Assembly: GCA_007694095.1 (NCBI GenBank) | Contig: RECI01000199.1 | Span: forward strand, 1 to 53,942 | Source: Balneolaceae bacterium | GTDB taxonomy: Bacteria; Bacteroidota; Rhodothermia; Balneolales; Balneolaceae | Direction of reading: 5' to 3' | Length of the DNA stretch: 53,942 bases | Part shown: piece after piece, positions 1-8,875 of the stretch | Layout of the letters: every line of letters starts with the position of its first letter | How positions within the stretch are numbered: position 1 is the stretch's first letter | The notes under the pieces: model-generated | Seen by the model: only the letters and a program-made list of their open reading frames with translations | Databases searched by the model: none | Told to the model about the DNA's origin: nothing | Made by a program: the position numbers and the translations under genes

Positions 1-41
1 GAAGAAACGTTATATTTGTGATCCTGTTAACAACTTTGCTG

Positions 42-1097
42 ATGAGCCCATTTTCTAAAAAAGAATATTACCTTCTGGCCATAATTTTTTTGATTGTAGC
101 CATATCTGTGTTTGCATCCCGAACATACAGGCTATACTATCCCGGTGCTGTTTATTCTGAAAACGGAAGTGTGATTTTTTTATATGAGCAATCTTCACTT
201 GAAGAACTTGCAGCAGTACTTGCAAATGACGATATAGGGATCAATATTAATGAAATGGTTTGGGCAGGCCAAACTCTTGGGTGGAGAAACTTCAGGCCGG
301 GGAGGTATGAAATCAACGGTAAACTTTCCTATAATGATGTATTATCTAAACTGGCAAGAGGGCTTCAGGATCCCGCACGGGTTACTATTCTACCGGGAAT
401 GGATGCCGGACGTATGTCTCAAAGATTGTCATCGCAACTAAGGGCCGACAGTGCTGCCTTCAGAAGCTTATTTTCCGACAGTTCCGTTGTGGCACTTGAA
501 GCCGGGTTGAGTGGTGAAGAGCTCTTTTCACGGATGATTCCCAACAGTTATGATTTTTACTGGACCACTACGGCGGATAACGTAGCGAGAAGAATTCTCA
601 CGGAATTCGACCGAACCGTCACTAATAACCTGGCTGATGAAATTAAAACCCATCCGCTTTCACTTGAAGAAATCATAATTCTGGCTTCCATAGTGGAATG
701 GGAGGCCAGTCACAACGAAGAAAAACCCCGGATTAGCGGATTATACCTGAACCGTCTGAACAGGAATATGATGCTCCAGGCAGATCCTACAGTAAACTAT
801 GCCCTGGGCGAGAGGCGCCGATTGTTTTTTGAAGATTACCGGGTGGATCATCCCTATAACACCTACAGGATCCAGGGGCTGCCACCCGGTCCTATTACAA
901 ACCCGGATCTTGCATCTATTCTCGCAGTTCTTCGGCCTGAAGAACACGATTATCTTTTTATGGTTGCAACACCGGAAGGAAATCACCGGTTTTCCAGGAC
1001 GTTTGATGAACACCGCAGGGCGAGTGAAGAATGGAGACGCTGGCTTCGGGAACAATACAGAATTAGGGACCAGCGGGAAAGGGAAGAGGACGGGTGA
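42..1097 (+). CDS. mltG: Endolytic murein transglycosylase MltG (YceG-like)
   Basis: Inner-membrane lytic transglycosylase that cleaves nascent glycan strands and is thought to set chain length by releasing new strands from their undecaprenyl anchor. From the ATG at 42 there is a short basic N-terminus and one membrane helix (about residues 5-28), then the periplasmic YceG domain. The catalytic signature is visible: the Glu of A-S-I-V-E near residue 219, followed by W-E-A, a P-R-I-S-G-L-Y-L-N-R-L stretch and L-Q-A-D-P-T-V-N-Y-A, all typical of the family. An in-frame GTG at 18 would add 8 residues; ATG 42 is preferred because it puts the short basic stretch directly before the helix. Total length (351 aa) is normal. 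It converges with the next gene, with 10 bases between the stop codons. Family call is secure; the start is less so. Confidence 0.93.
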   Translation: MSPFSKKEYYLLAIIFLIVAISVFASRTYRLYYPGAVYSENGSVIFLYEQSSLEELAAVLANDDIGININEMVWAGQTLGWRNFRPGRYEINGKLSYNDVLSKLARGLQDPARVTILPGMDAGRMSQRLSSQLRADSAAFRSLFSDSSVVALEAGLSGEELFSRMIPNSYDFYWTTTADNVARRILTEFDRTVTNNLADEIKTHPLSLEEIIILASIVEWEASHNEEKPRISGLYLNRLNRNMMLQADPTVNYALGERRRLFFEDYRVDHPYNTYRIQGLPPGPITNPDLASILAVLRPEEHDYLFMVATPEGNHRFSRTFDEHRRASEEWRRWLREQYRIRDQREREEDG

Positions 1098-1107
1098 AGT
1101 GAAACAA

Positions 1108-2823
1108 TCACTCTATACCAAGCCGTTCTTTTGCGCGGTTTGACAACCCGTTAATGTTGAGGTATTGATTCATTCGTTCACCATCAAAGCGTATCCTTAC
1201 TATAAGTCCATTGTATTGGGTATCAGTTCGCATGGCACGTGAAAGATATTCAGGATTACCGGCAATTTCGAAATTTCTGAAAAGGTAATTCCCTGTATCA
1301 AAACCGATTTTGGAGAACCTGTCAGGCATTCTGCCAAAACGGGTTTCATAATCCTGCCTGAAAAAATTCTGAGCTGAACGGTCAGCAATATCACTGAATG
1401 ACTGTGAATAATAAACCTCAAAGAAATTTTGCTGATATTCTGTAAGAGTAAAATTCTGCCATTCTTCTGTTCCCATAATAACCAGGTTACTTCCCATAGC
1501 TTCAAGGTCGTTCAGTAAGAGATTCATCATTGTTTGTGACGCCTGGCCGGAAAAGGGAGCATAAATTGCCTGGGATGGCGTAATATTTAGTGAATCGATT
1601 AAGGCGGCATCACGGGTAAATAGTTGTGTATATTCACTCAGGTCGTAACCAATAGGGGCAAAATTATCTTCAATAAAGTAGGTAATATTGGCGCCAAGCC
1701 GTTCTGCTTCGCGCTGGAAAGCCATTGCAGAAACCCTTCCCGCCATGCCTTGCTCAAGAAAAATTGCGATTCTGTTTAACCGTAACTGCTGAACAGCAAA
1801 CCGCGCCATTTGCCTGCCATGCGTTTCAAGTGTAGGATTGAGCTGAAACGTGTAATTATACCCTCTGTTTAAATCATCGGCGTTGGCGAGGGGTGCCAGC
1901 ATAGGTATCCTGTATTCTTCAGCTAGTTCAGCCAGCCTGATTGCAGGTTCAGAAAAGAGAGGGCCTACTAACGCACTTACACCCTTTGAGAAAACAAGTT
2001 CTTTAAAAACTGCCGCTGTGGTGTCGGGGTGTTCAGCAGAATTCCGGAATATCAGGTTTACTTTTTTTTCAGTATTCCGGCTATTGAAGTCATCGGCAGC
2101 AAGTAGCATTCCGAAATAAAGGTTTCTCGATATGGTAAAATCCGGATCATCCTCATCAAATGTGGGTAAAATAACACCGATATTATAGACGGTTCCAGGC
2201 GGGGCTGAAGGATAGCGAAAACGCACAGGCTGAAGGGTGACTGATGTTAATAACTCACGTTCAATTCTTGATTTTTCGGAGGAGTTGGCTGTCATTTTTA
2301 CCAGCTCGGAAACCATGTGCCTGTAGACGGCCGGATCCAAAAATGAGCGTGACCGGTTTACCAGGTCGTACCGTATTGCTTGTGACTCAATCCTGTACAA
2401 CAGGTCAAATCGTTGTTTTGCAGTTAAAAAATCGAGGACCTGGCCATAAAAATTCCTGGCATCAGCACGAAGGGTTCCGCGGCTGTTTTGGGCAATATTA
2501 TAAAGATAATGCAGGCTTTTATCGTAGTTTTTCAGTCCAAAATGAGTTAATGCGAGAGAGTACTCAGCTTCGTGCCGCAAGGTTTCCTGTGTTGATTGAG
2601 CAGCCGATTGAAGAAATGGCAGGGCAAGTGAAAATTCAGACAACGCCAGGTAACTTTTCCCGGCAAAAAGGAATGATTGCTCATCACTGAGTCCGGAAAA
2701 AAGTTCTGCCGCTTCAGCATATTGCTCATTGTTGTATAAATCCATGGCCTCATCAAACGATTGGCCTGAATGGGTACTTACAAGCAATAAGAATAATGAT
2801 AGAAATAGTAAAATAAACTTCAT
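1108..2823 (-). CDS. Secreted periplasmic-binding-fold protein with N-terminal helical repeats (LpoA / penicillin-binding-protein-activator-like)
   Basis: About 571 aa from the ATG at 2823, which directly precedes a signal peptide (M-K-F-I-L-L-F-L-S-L-F-L-L-L-V-S). A TPR-like helical region follows (about residues 20-190, with repeated Y-A-E-A-A-E-L-F and Y-S-L-A-L type helices). A type-1 periplasmic-binding domain of the Leu/Ile/Val-binding fold occupies about 210-560 (I-G-V-I-L-P, G-M-L-L-A-A-D-D-F-N, S-A-L-V-G-P-L-F-S-E, I-P-M-L-A-P-L-A). TPR plus this fold is the architecture of LpoA, the outer-membrane activator of PBP1A, and many Bacteroidota proteins of this type are annotated as ABC substrate-binding proteins. 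No permease or ATPase genes are adjacent, which favours a cell-wall role over transport, as does mltG next door. An upstream in-frame ATG at 2862 would add 13 residues before the signal and is unlikely. Lies 61 bases downstream of guaA, possibly cotranscribed. Confidence 0.75.
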   Translation of the reverse strand: MKFILLFLSLFLLLVSTHSGQSFDEAMDLYNNEQYAEAAELFSGLSDEQSFLFAGKSYLALSEFSLALPFLQSAAQSTQETLRHEAEYSLALTHFGLKNYDKSLHYLYNIAQNSRGTLRADARNFYGQVLDFLTAKQRFDLLYRIESQAIRYDLVNRSRSFLDPAVYRHMVSELVKMTANSSEKSRIERELLTSVTLQPVRFRYPSAPPGTVYNIGVILPTFDEDDPDFTISRNLYFGMLLAADDFNSRNTEKKVNLIFRNSAEHPDTTAAVFKELVFSKGVSALVGPLFSEPAIRLAELAEEYRIPMLAPLANADDLNRGYNYTFQLNPTLETHGRQMARFAVQQLRLNRIAIFLEQGMAGRVSAMAFQREAERLGANITYFIEDNFAPIGYDLSEYTQLFTRDAALIDSLNITPSQAIYAPFSGQASQTMMNLLLNDLEAMGSNLVIMGTEEWQNFTLTEYQQNFFEVYYSQSFSDIADRSAQNFFRQDYETRFGRMPDRFSKIGFDTGNYLFRNFEIAGNPEYLSRAMRTDTQYNGLIVRIRFDGERMNQYLNINGLSNRAKERLGIE

Positions 2824-2884
2824 GACTTTTGTTTTAATAACGCTAAAACATGTAGTATACATCTAACCGTTTGTTCCGTGAGTT

Positions 2885-4435
2885 TTATTCCCATTCAATA
2901 GTAGCAGGTGGTTTTGAGCTAATATCGTATACAACACGGTTTACCCCTCGAACTTCATTGATAATGCGGCTGCTTACTTCAGATAGAAAACTGTTTGGGA
3001 GGTGAGCCCAGTCAGCCGTCATTCCGTCAACGCTCGTAACCGCACGGAGGGCAATCGTAAACTCGTACGTTCTTTCATCACCCATTACACCTACCGACTG
3101 AACAGGCAATAAAACGGCAAGCGCCTGCCATACTTTATCATAAAGCTGGTGGTTTTTTAGTGATTCGATAAATATGGCATCAGCTTCACGCAGCAGATCC
3201 AGTTTTTGTTTGGACAGGCCTCCCAAAACCCTGATGCCCAGTCCCGGTCCGGGGAACGGATGGCGGCGAATAAAATTCTCAGGGATGCCCAGCTCGCGCC
3301 CAACCCTGCGCACTTCGTCCTTGAAAAGCTCCCTTACCGGTTCTATGAGCTTCAAGTTCATTTTTTCCGGTAAACCGCCAACATTATGGTGGGACTTAAT
3401 GGTTGCGGATGGCCCTTTAAATGAGATACTTTCAATTACGTCAGGATAAAGGGTGCCCTGGGCAAGGTATTTGAACCCATTTTCTTTGGAAATCGCATCA
3501 TCAAATACGTCGATAAACGTATTGCCGATAATCACACGTTTTTTTTCCGGGTCGTCCACACCCTCAAGCCTCGAAAGAAATTTTTCGGATGCGTCGATTC
3601 CCTTAACCGGAAGTTTCAGGTGTTTTTTATATGTGTCGAGTACATCCTGAAACTCATTTTTCCTGAGCAGGCCGTTATCAACGAAAATACATTGCAGCTG
3701 GCTGCCGATGGCTTTGTGAATGAGTGTTGCCACAACCGTTGAATCAACGCCACCTGAAAGGGCACAAAGAACCCTGTCGCTGCCTACTTGCTGCCTTATG
3801 GCTTCGATTTCCGTTTCAATAAAAGAGGCTGGTGTCCAGGTTCCGGCACAACCTGAGATTTCCTTAACAAAATTTTCCAGGATCTGTTTTCCCTGCTCTG
3901 TATGTACTACTTCAGGATGGAACTGAACACCAAAAATGGGTTTATTGGTATGTTTAACAGCAGCTACTGGTGCATTGGAGGTATGGGCGATCACTTTGTA
4001 AGGATCGGGCAGTTTTATGATATGGTCGCCATGACTCATCCAGACCACTGAGCCAGAATTTACTTTATTAAGCAGGTCGGAAGAATCATCCACGATAATT
4101 TTTGCTCTTCCAAATTCCCTTTTTTCAGCTTTTTCCACACTTTCGGGTTCAATGGAATGGGCAAGTGACTGAAGGCCGTAACAGATTCCCAGAACAGGTT
4201 TTCCGAGGTCGAGAAAATGAAGATTCAAAACTGGAGCATCATTATCATATACACTTTTGGGCCCGCCCGAGAGTACGATACCGTTCGGGGGATGTTCACT
4301 GAATGTATCCACAGGAACATTATAAGGGTGAATTTCGCAGTAAACGTTCAGTTCCCGTATTCTGCGAGCGATGAGCTGAGTATATTGAGAACCAAAATCA
4401 AGAATGAGAATCCACTCATCATGATGAGTATGCAT
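2885..4435 (-). CDS. guaA: GMP synthase, glutamine-hydrolysing
   Basis: Converts XMP to GMP using ATP and glutamine, the last step of guanine nucleotide synthesis in the cytosol. The 516-aa length fits the family. The N-terminal class I amidotransferase shows the nucleophile Cys85 in G-I-C-Y-G-L-Q and the His173/Glu175 pair in F-H-P-E. The ATP pyrophosphatase domain starts near residue 205 with the P-loop S-G-G-V-D-S at 227-232. The C-terminal dimerisation domain ends in P-P-A-T-I-E-W-E, the usual GuaA terminus. Upstream is a roughly 140-bp gap to gcvH, so it probably has its own promoter. The downstream neighbour on the same strand is the LpoA-like gene. Confidence 0.98.
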   Translation of the reverse strand: MHTHHDEWILILDFGSQYTQLIARRIRELNVYCEIHPYNVPVDTFSEHPPNGIVLSGGPKSVYDNDAPVLNLHFLDLGKPVLGICYGLQSLAHSIEPESVEKAEKREFGRAKIIVDDSSDLLNKVNSGSVVWMSHGDHIIKLPDPYKVIAHTSNAPVAAVKHTNKPIFGVQFHPEVVHTEQGKQILENFVKEISGCAGTWTPASFIETEIEAIRQQVGSDRVLCALSGGVDSTVVATLIHKAIGSQLQCIFVDNGLLRKNEFQDVLDTYKKHLKLPVKGIDASEKFLSRLEGVDDPEKKRVIIGNTFIDVFDDAISKENGFKYLAQGTLYPDVIESISFKGPSATIKSHHNVGGLPEKMNLKLIEPVRELFKDEVRRVGRELGIPENFIRRHPFPGPGLGIRVLGGLSKQKLDLLREADAIFIESLKNHQLYDKVWQALAVLLPVQSVGVMGDERTYEFTIALRAVTSVDGMTADWAHLPNSFLSEVSSRIINEVRGVNRVVYDISSKPPATIEWE

Positions 4436-4575
4436 AAACTGTGTTTTTAAAAATAATAAAGTAATTATGTAACAGGCATCCCGATTTATACTGTCGGTTG
4501 CGGGAAATCAGGTATCATGAAGTATACTCGACTATGTTTTGCCTGGGTATCATCTTGAAACGTGTGGGAAATATG

Positions 4576-4956
4576 TTAACCGACCATTTCCTCATAATCG
4601 GTGGCCGAAAGCAGGGAATCAAATTCGGAGGGATCGTTCATTTTTATTTTTACCATCCAGCCTTTTCCGTAGGGATCGCTGTTCACTAATTCAGGATCAT
4701 CTTCAAGTGCAGAATTTAATTCCGTTATTTCACCGGAAACGGGTGAAAAAAGTTCCGATACCGTTTTTACCGCTTCAATGGTGCCAAATACCTCATCACG
4801 GTCAAATTCTGATCCTTCCGGTTCAAGTTCGACAAACACGATATCACCCAGTTCACCCTGGGCAAAATCGGTGATTCCAACCGTTACAGTGCCATCGCCG
4901 TTGTCACGAACCCACTCATGTTCTTTGGTATATTTGAGGTCTTCAGGAAATTTCAT
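4576..4956 (-). CDS. gcvH: Glycine cleavage system H protein (lipoyl carrier)
   Basis: Small lipoylated shuttle protein that carries the aminomethyl group between the P and T proteins of the glycine cleavage system. The 126-aa product begins with the typical E-H-E-W-V strand and carries the lipoylation lysine at about residue 64 in E-A-V-K-T-V-S-E. It is the last gene of a close run, beginning 9 bases after the accC stop, and no gcvT or gcvP is nearby. Its placement beside acetyl-CoA carboxylase genes suggests coexpression with fatty-acid synthesis, from which lipoate is made. H protein also acts as a lipoate relay in some bacteria; that role here is inference. Confidence 0.96.
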   Translation of the reverse strand: MKFPEDLKYTKEHEWVRDNGDGTVTVGITDFAQGELGDIVFVELEPEGSEFDRDEVFGTIEAVKTVSELFSPVSGEITELNSALEDDPELVNSDPYGKGWMVKIKMNDPSEFDSLLSATDYEEMVG

Positions 4957-4965
4957 AAGTCAGTT

Positions 4966-6318
4966 TTAATCATATTCCGGGTTAAATTTAAATGATTTTT
5001 CAAGGTATTGAGTATTGAAATCACCTGATAGGAAACCTGGATCATCCATTAATTGCAGGTGATAGGGAATTGTGGTTTTGACACCCTCAATCACAAACTC
5101 CTCGAGTGAACGCTTCATTCGTTTGATTGCTTCGATGCGTGTAGGTGCGCTTACGATTAGTTTGGCAATCATTGAGTCGTAGTTTGGTGGAATTTTATAT
5201 CCTGCGTAGGCATGTGTGTCAACCCTTACGCTGCGCCCGCCGGGTATGTTAAACGTGGTGATGGTTCCTGCAGATGGCCGGAAATTATAAGCAGGATCTT
5301 CCGCATTAATTCTGCATTCAATGGCATGGCCACGCATTTTATACGGTTTGGTTCTTATTTTACCGCCTGAAGCGGCAACGATCTGTTCCAGTACCAAATC
5401 CGTAAATGTAATTTCTTCGGTAACCGGATGTTCAACCTGTATTCGGGTATTCATTTCCATGAAATAGAAATTGAGATCTTTATCAACAATAAATTCCACG
5501 GTTCCTGCACCTTCATAGTTGATAGACTTGCCGGCATTTACTGCAGCTTCACCCATTTTTTCCCGAACTTCCGGTGTCATTACCGGTGAAGGGGCCTCTT
5601 CCAGAAGCTTCTGATGCCTGCGTTGCAGAGAGCATTCACGTTCACCAAGATGAACCACATTCCCATGCTGGTCGCCGAGGATCTGTATCTCTATATGACG
5701 TGGGTTTATGATAAACTTTTCGATATATACCTCGGCATTTCCAAAAGCTGATTCAGCTTCATTGCGGCAAGTTACAAACGCACTTTTGAAATTAGCAGGT
5801 TCTTGAACCACCCGCATACCACGCCCGCCACCACCGGCTGTTGCCTTGATAATCACAGGAAAACCGATTTCTTCAGCGATTTTCTCTGCTTCCTGAAGAG
5901 TACTCACTATTCCTGCAGATCCCGGAACAACTGGTACATTATTTCTTACCATAGTAGCTTTTGCGGTGGCTTTGTCGCCCATGGTGCTAATCATCTCGGG
6001 GCTGGGGCCAATGAATTTTATATCATGTTCACCGCAAATTCGGCTGAATTCTGCATTTTCTGCCAAAAAACCATATCCGGGATGGATGGCTTCCGCATTG
6101 GTAATTTCGGCCGCGGCGAGTATGGAGGGAATTTTAAGGTAACTGTCTTTACTCGGAGGAGGGCCGATACAAACAGCTTCATCAGCGAATTTAACATGCA
6201 GGCTATTTTCATCAGCTGTTGAATAAACAGCTACTGTTTTAATCCCCATTTCTTTACAGGTACGTATTACCCTTAAAGCAATTTCGCCACGATTTGCGAT
6301 CAGTATTTTATTAAACAT
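4966..6318 (-). CDS. accC: Acetyl-CoA carboxylase, biotin carboxylase subunit
   Basis: ATP-dependent carboxylation of the biotin on AccB, first half-reaction of malonyl-CoA formation. 450 aa, close to the E. coli length. It starts with [11 protein letters not shown]. The ATP-grasp domain shows Lys158 and the glycine loop G-G-G-G-R-G-M-R (162-169), H-L-G-E-R-E-C-S near 223-230, and the metal/biotin residues in [11 protein letters not shown] (288-298). The start at 6318 lies 7 bases after accB, so the two are almost certainly cotranscribed and made in ratio. The carboxyltransferase genes accA and accD are not in the window. Confidence 0.98.
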   Translation of the reverse strand: MFNKILIANRGEIALRVIRTCKEMGIKTVAVYSTADENSLHVKFADEAVCIGPPPSKDSYLKIPSILAAAEITNAEAIHPGYGFLAENAEFSRICGEHDIKFIGPSPEMISTMGDKATAKATMVRNNVPVVPGSAGIVSTLQEAEKIAEEIGFPVIIKATAGGGGRGMRVVQEPANFKSAFVTCRNEAESAFGNAEVYIEKFIINPRHIEIQILGDQHGNVVHLGERECSLQRRHQKLLEEAPSPVMTPEVREKMGEAAVNAGKSINYEGAGTVEFIVDKDLNFYFMEMNTRIQVEHPVTEEITFTDLVLEQIVAASGGKIRTKPYKMRGHAIECRINAEDPAYNFRPSAGTITTFNIPGGRSVRVDTHAYAGYKIPPNYDSMIAKLIVSAPTRIEAIKRMKRSLEEFVIEGVKTTIPYHLQLMDDPGFLSGDFNTQYLEKSFKFNPEYD

Positions 6319-6325
6319 AGATTGT

Positions 6326-6799
6326 TTAATCTTTTTTTATGATAAACAGCGGTTGATCGAATTCTACCGGTGACCCATTACTAACCATAATTTTTTGAAT
6401 AATACCGGAAAATTCGGACTCAATCTCATTCATGATCTTCATAGCTTCAATAATGCATAAGGGCTGACCTTTTTCAATGTGATCACCAACTTTTACAAAC
6501 GGATCGGAATCGGGTGATGGTGATTCGTAAAAAGTACCCACTATAGGGGATTTGATGATATCACCTTCAGTTTTTGAAACCGGCTCAGTCTGTCCCGGTC
6601 TTGCAGTTTCTGCGGGAGAAGGATTCGGATTCGATGCCGGCTGTGTTTGTGCAGGTACATGATATTGAACATGATGTGCAGCCGGGGTGTCGGATTGTTT
6701 CTTTACTTTAAGTTTGAAGTTTCCTTCTTCAATGGATATTTCATTTGCATCACTATCTGAAATCAGGTCAAGTAACTGTTTAACAAGTTTTAAGTCCAT
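6326..6799 (-). CDS. accB: Acetyl-CoA carboxylase, biotin carboxyl carrier protein
   Basis: Carries the biotin that shuttles CO2 from AccC to the carboxyltransferase. The 157-aa protein has the usual three parts: an N-terminal helical/beta segment beginning [10 protein letters not shown], a Pro/Ala/Thr-rich flexible linker (about residues 38-75), and a C-terminal biotinyl domain with the biotinylated Lys121 in E-A-M-K-I-M-N-E-I. It sits between efp (24 bases upstream) and accC (7 bases downstream). The efp-accB-accC order is common across bacteria and supports all three calls. Confidence 0.97.
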   Translation of the reverse strand: MDLKLVKQLLDLISDSDANEISIEEGNFKLKVKKQSDTPAAHHVQYHVPAQTQPASNPNPSPAETARPGQTEPVSKTEGDIIKSPIVGTFYESPSPDSDPFVKVGDHIEKGQPLCIIEAMKIMNEIESEFSGIIQKIMVSNGSPVEFDQPLFIIKKD

Positions 6800-6823
6800 A
6801 ACAGGTAATTTATTTTTTTATGA

Positions 6824-7396
6824 TTATGATCTGACACGTTCAATGTAATTGCCGTTTCGGGTATCTACCTTTATTTTTTCTCCCTGATTAACAAAGAGCG
6901 GTACCTGTACCACGGCACCTCCGGATATCGTGGCAGGCTTGCTCCCTCCTTGTGCGGTATCTCCGCGAACACCGGGATCGGTTTCAATGACTTCAGCTTC
7001 GATATGATCTGGTGGTTCGGCATAAAGAATTCTTTCGTTTTCAACATCAACAACAAGGGTACAGACAAGGCCATCTGTAATATATTGTGACTTTTCAACA
7101 CGTGATTTTTCAAGTGGAATTTGTTCGTAGGTCTCCTGGTGCATAAAAAAATACATATCCCCGTCGGCATAGAGAAACTGGTAAGGATGCCTCTCAATAC
7201 GTACAGATTCAACATTTTCACCAGAGCGGTATGTTTTATCGATATTTTTATCGTTCTCCACCCCTTTTAATTTGGTTCGGACAAATGCCCCACCCTTGCC
7301 CGGTTTTACATGTTGAAACTCAACAATTGTATAAATCTCACCATCCACAATGATGTTCAAACCGTTGCGGAAGTCAGAAGTGTTAATTTTTGCCAT
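6824..7396 (-). CDS. efp: Translation elongation factor P
   Basis: Binds between the P and E sites of the ribosome and relieves stalling at polyproline stretches. 190 aa with the three beta-barrel domains of EF-P. The loop that reaches the peptidyl-transferase centre reads H-V-K-P-G-K-G-G-A-F, with Lys34 at the tip, the position that is beta-lysylated or otherwise modified in other bacteria. No epmA, epmB or other modifying enzyme gene lies in the window, so the modification type cannot be inferred. First gene of the run leading into accB, accC and gcvH. No clear Shine-Dalgarno is visible upstream. Confidence 0.97.
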   Translation of the reverse strand: MAKINTSDFRNGLNIIVDGEIYTIVEFQHVKPGKGGAFVRTKLKGVENDKNIDKTYRSGENVESVRIERHPYQFLYADGDMYFFMHQETYEQIPLEKSRVEKSQYITDGLVCTLVVDVENERILYAEPPDHIEAEVIETDPGVRGDTAQGGSKPATISGGAVVQVPLFVNQGEKIKVDTRNGNYIERVRS

Positions 7397-7455
7397 AAAT
7401 TTTTTTCAGTTAGTTTATCAAAATAACGCTGCTTCTGCTGTATAACAACCGGCAT

Positions 7456-8823
7456 TTACGTAATCAGACTCCAGATGGTCGTTATCAATACAAGAGCAAT
7501 TAAAATGGGAGAAATGTATTTAATTAGTATAATCCATAATGGACTAAAGTTACCATTTTCTACGTTTTTGTACCCGTCTTTTAGCTCAAGCAGAGCGTTT
7601 TCTGTTTTCCAGAAATATCCCAGGAAAATACAGATCATCAAACCACCCAAAGGCAGTCCGATTTCGTTAAAAATATTTACAAACACATCAATCAGGTACA
7701 ATTCATATGATACAACTACGCTGATTACACCAACCAGGCCCCCAACGAGCCATGCAGATTTTTTTCTATTTAGTCCATGTTCATCAATCACGTATGAAAC
7801 CGGCACTTCCAGCAGTGAAATGGATGATGTGAGCGCTGCAAGGCCAAGGAGTATAAAAAATGTAATTCCCATCAACAGCCCAATAATACCGCCAACGTTA
7901 TGAAACATCTCGGGCAGAACATCAAATACAAGGGTTACACTGGAGAAAAGCGCGCCTGTTTCAGGGTTAAATATTTGAACACCGCCGGCTTGTGCAACAA
8001 ACATGGCAGGAATTACGAGCAAACCTGCGATTACCGCAATGCCGATATCAAAAATTGTGACATAGGCAGCCGACTCTACAATATTTTGCTTTTTGTTGAG
8101 ATATGACCCGTAGGTGATTAATGCGCCCATCCCAAGAGAAAGTGAAAAGAATGCCTGGCCCAGTGCAGACAATAGCAGATTGGCATCAATTGTGGAAAAG
8201 TCTGGTTTGAAATACATCGCGACCCCCTCTCTTGCACCATCGAGGGTGAGGATGTAGACTATCAAAATCACAAGTATAGCCAGAAGAACCGGCATCAGGG
8301 TTTTTGTTGCCCGCTCAATTCCCTTGCTTACACCCCCTGTAACCACAAGGATAGTGAGAAGCATAAAAAAGAGTGTAAAAATCGAATTTTTAAAACCGTT
8401 GCTTAAATCGCCCACATACTGAGCTGCTGCCTCAAGCCCAAGAAAATAAAAAATTTCCTCGAACACATAAGCAAGAGTCCAGCCCGAAATAACTACATAA
8501 AACGATAGGATCATTACACCACAAATAACCCCCCAATACCCGATTAAAGGCACGAGTTTGTTGCCGTTACTAAGCGCTTTGAAAGCACCAACCGGGTTTT
8601 TCTGGGTTTTTCTTCCGATCGCAAGCTCGGCGATCATTACCGGGAAGCCAACCAGGAGGCAGCAGACCAGATATATCAGAATAAATGCTGCGCCTCCGTT
8701 ATCTGCAACCTGGGTAGGAAAACCCCAGATATTGCCAAGGCCAACGGCTGAACCGGCAGCAGCCAAAACAAATCCGAGTTTTGAGTTCCAGGAACCGCGT
8801 GGAGAATGTTGTGTTGTAGCCAA
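7456..8823 (-). CDS. Sodium-dependent neurotransmitter-symporter-family transporter (NSS/SNF)
   Basis: Inner-membrane Na+-coupled symporter of the LeuT-fold NSS family; bacterial members take up amino acids. The 455-aa protein starts at 8823 and has about 11 hydrophobic segments. TM1 carries the family signature G-S-A-V-G-L-G-N-I-W-G-F-P, where the more common form is N-I-W-R-F-P. The unwound TM1 region that binds Na+ and substrate is therefore present but with Gly in place of the usual Arg. An A-E-L-A-I-G-R motif follows TM2, as in the family. Substrate cannot be read from the sequence. It stands alone, 59 bases upstream of efp on the same strand and 52 bases downstream of the debranching-enzyme gene. 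Confidence 0.9.
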   Translation of the reverse strand: MATTQHSPRGSWNSKLGFVLAAAGSAVGLGNIWGFPTQVADNGGAAFILIYLVCCLLVGFPVMIAELAIGRKTQKNPVGAFKALSNGNKLVPLIGYWGVICGVMILSFYVVISGWTLAYVFEEIFYFLGLEAAAQYVGDLSNGFKNSIFTLFFMLLTILVVTGGVSKGIERATKTLMPVLLAILVILIVYILTLDGAREGVAMYFKPDFSTIDANLLLSALGQAFFSLSLGMGALITYGSYLNKKQNIVESAAYVTIFDIGIAVIAGLLVIPAMFVAQAGGVQIFNPETGALFSSVTLVFDVLPEMFHNVGGIIGLLMGITFFILLGLAALTSSISLLEVPVSYVIDEHGLNRKKSAWLVGGLVGVISVVVSYELYLIDVFVNIFNEIGLPLGGLMICIFLGYFWKTENALLELKDGYKNVENGNFSPLWIILIKYISPILIALVLITTIWSLIT

Positions 8824-8875
8824 TTTCGGTTTTTTCGTTAGGTTAATGAGAAAGCATTAAAATATTTCGTGAAAA

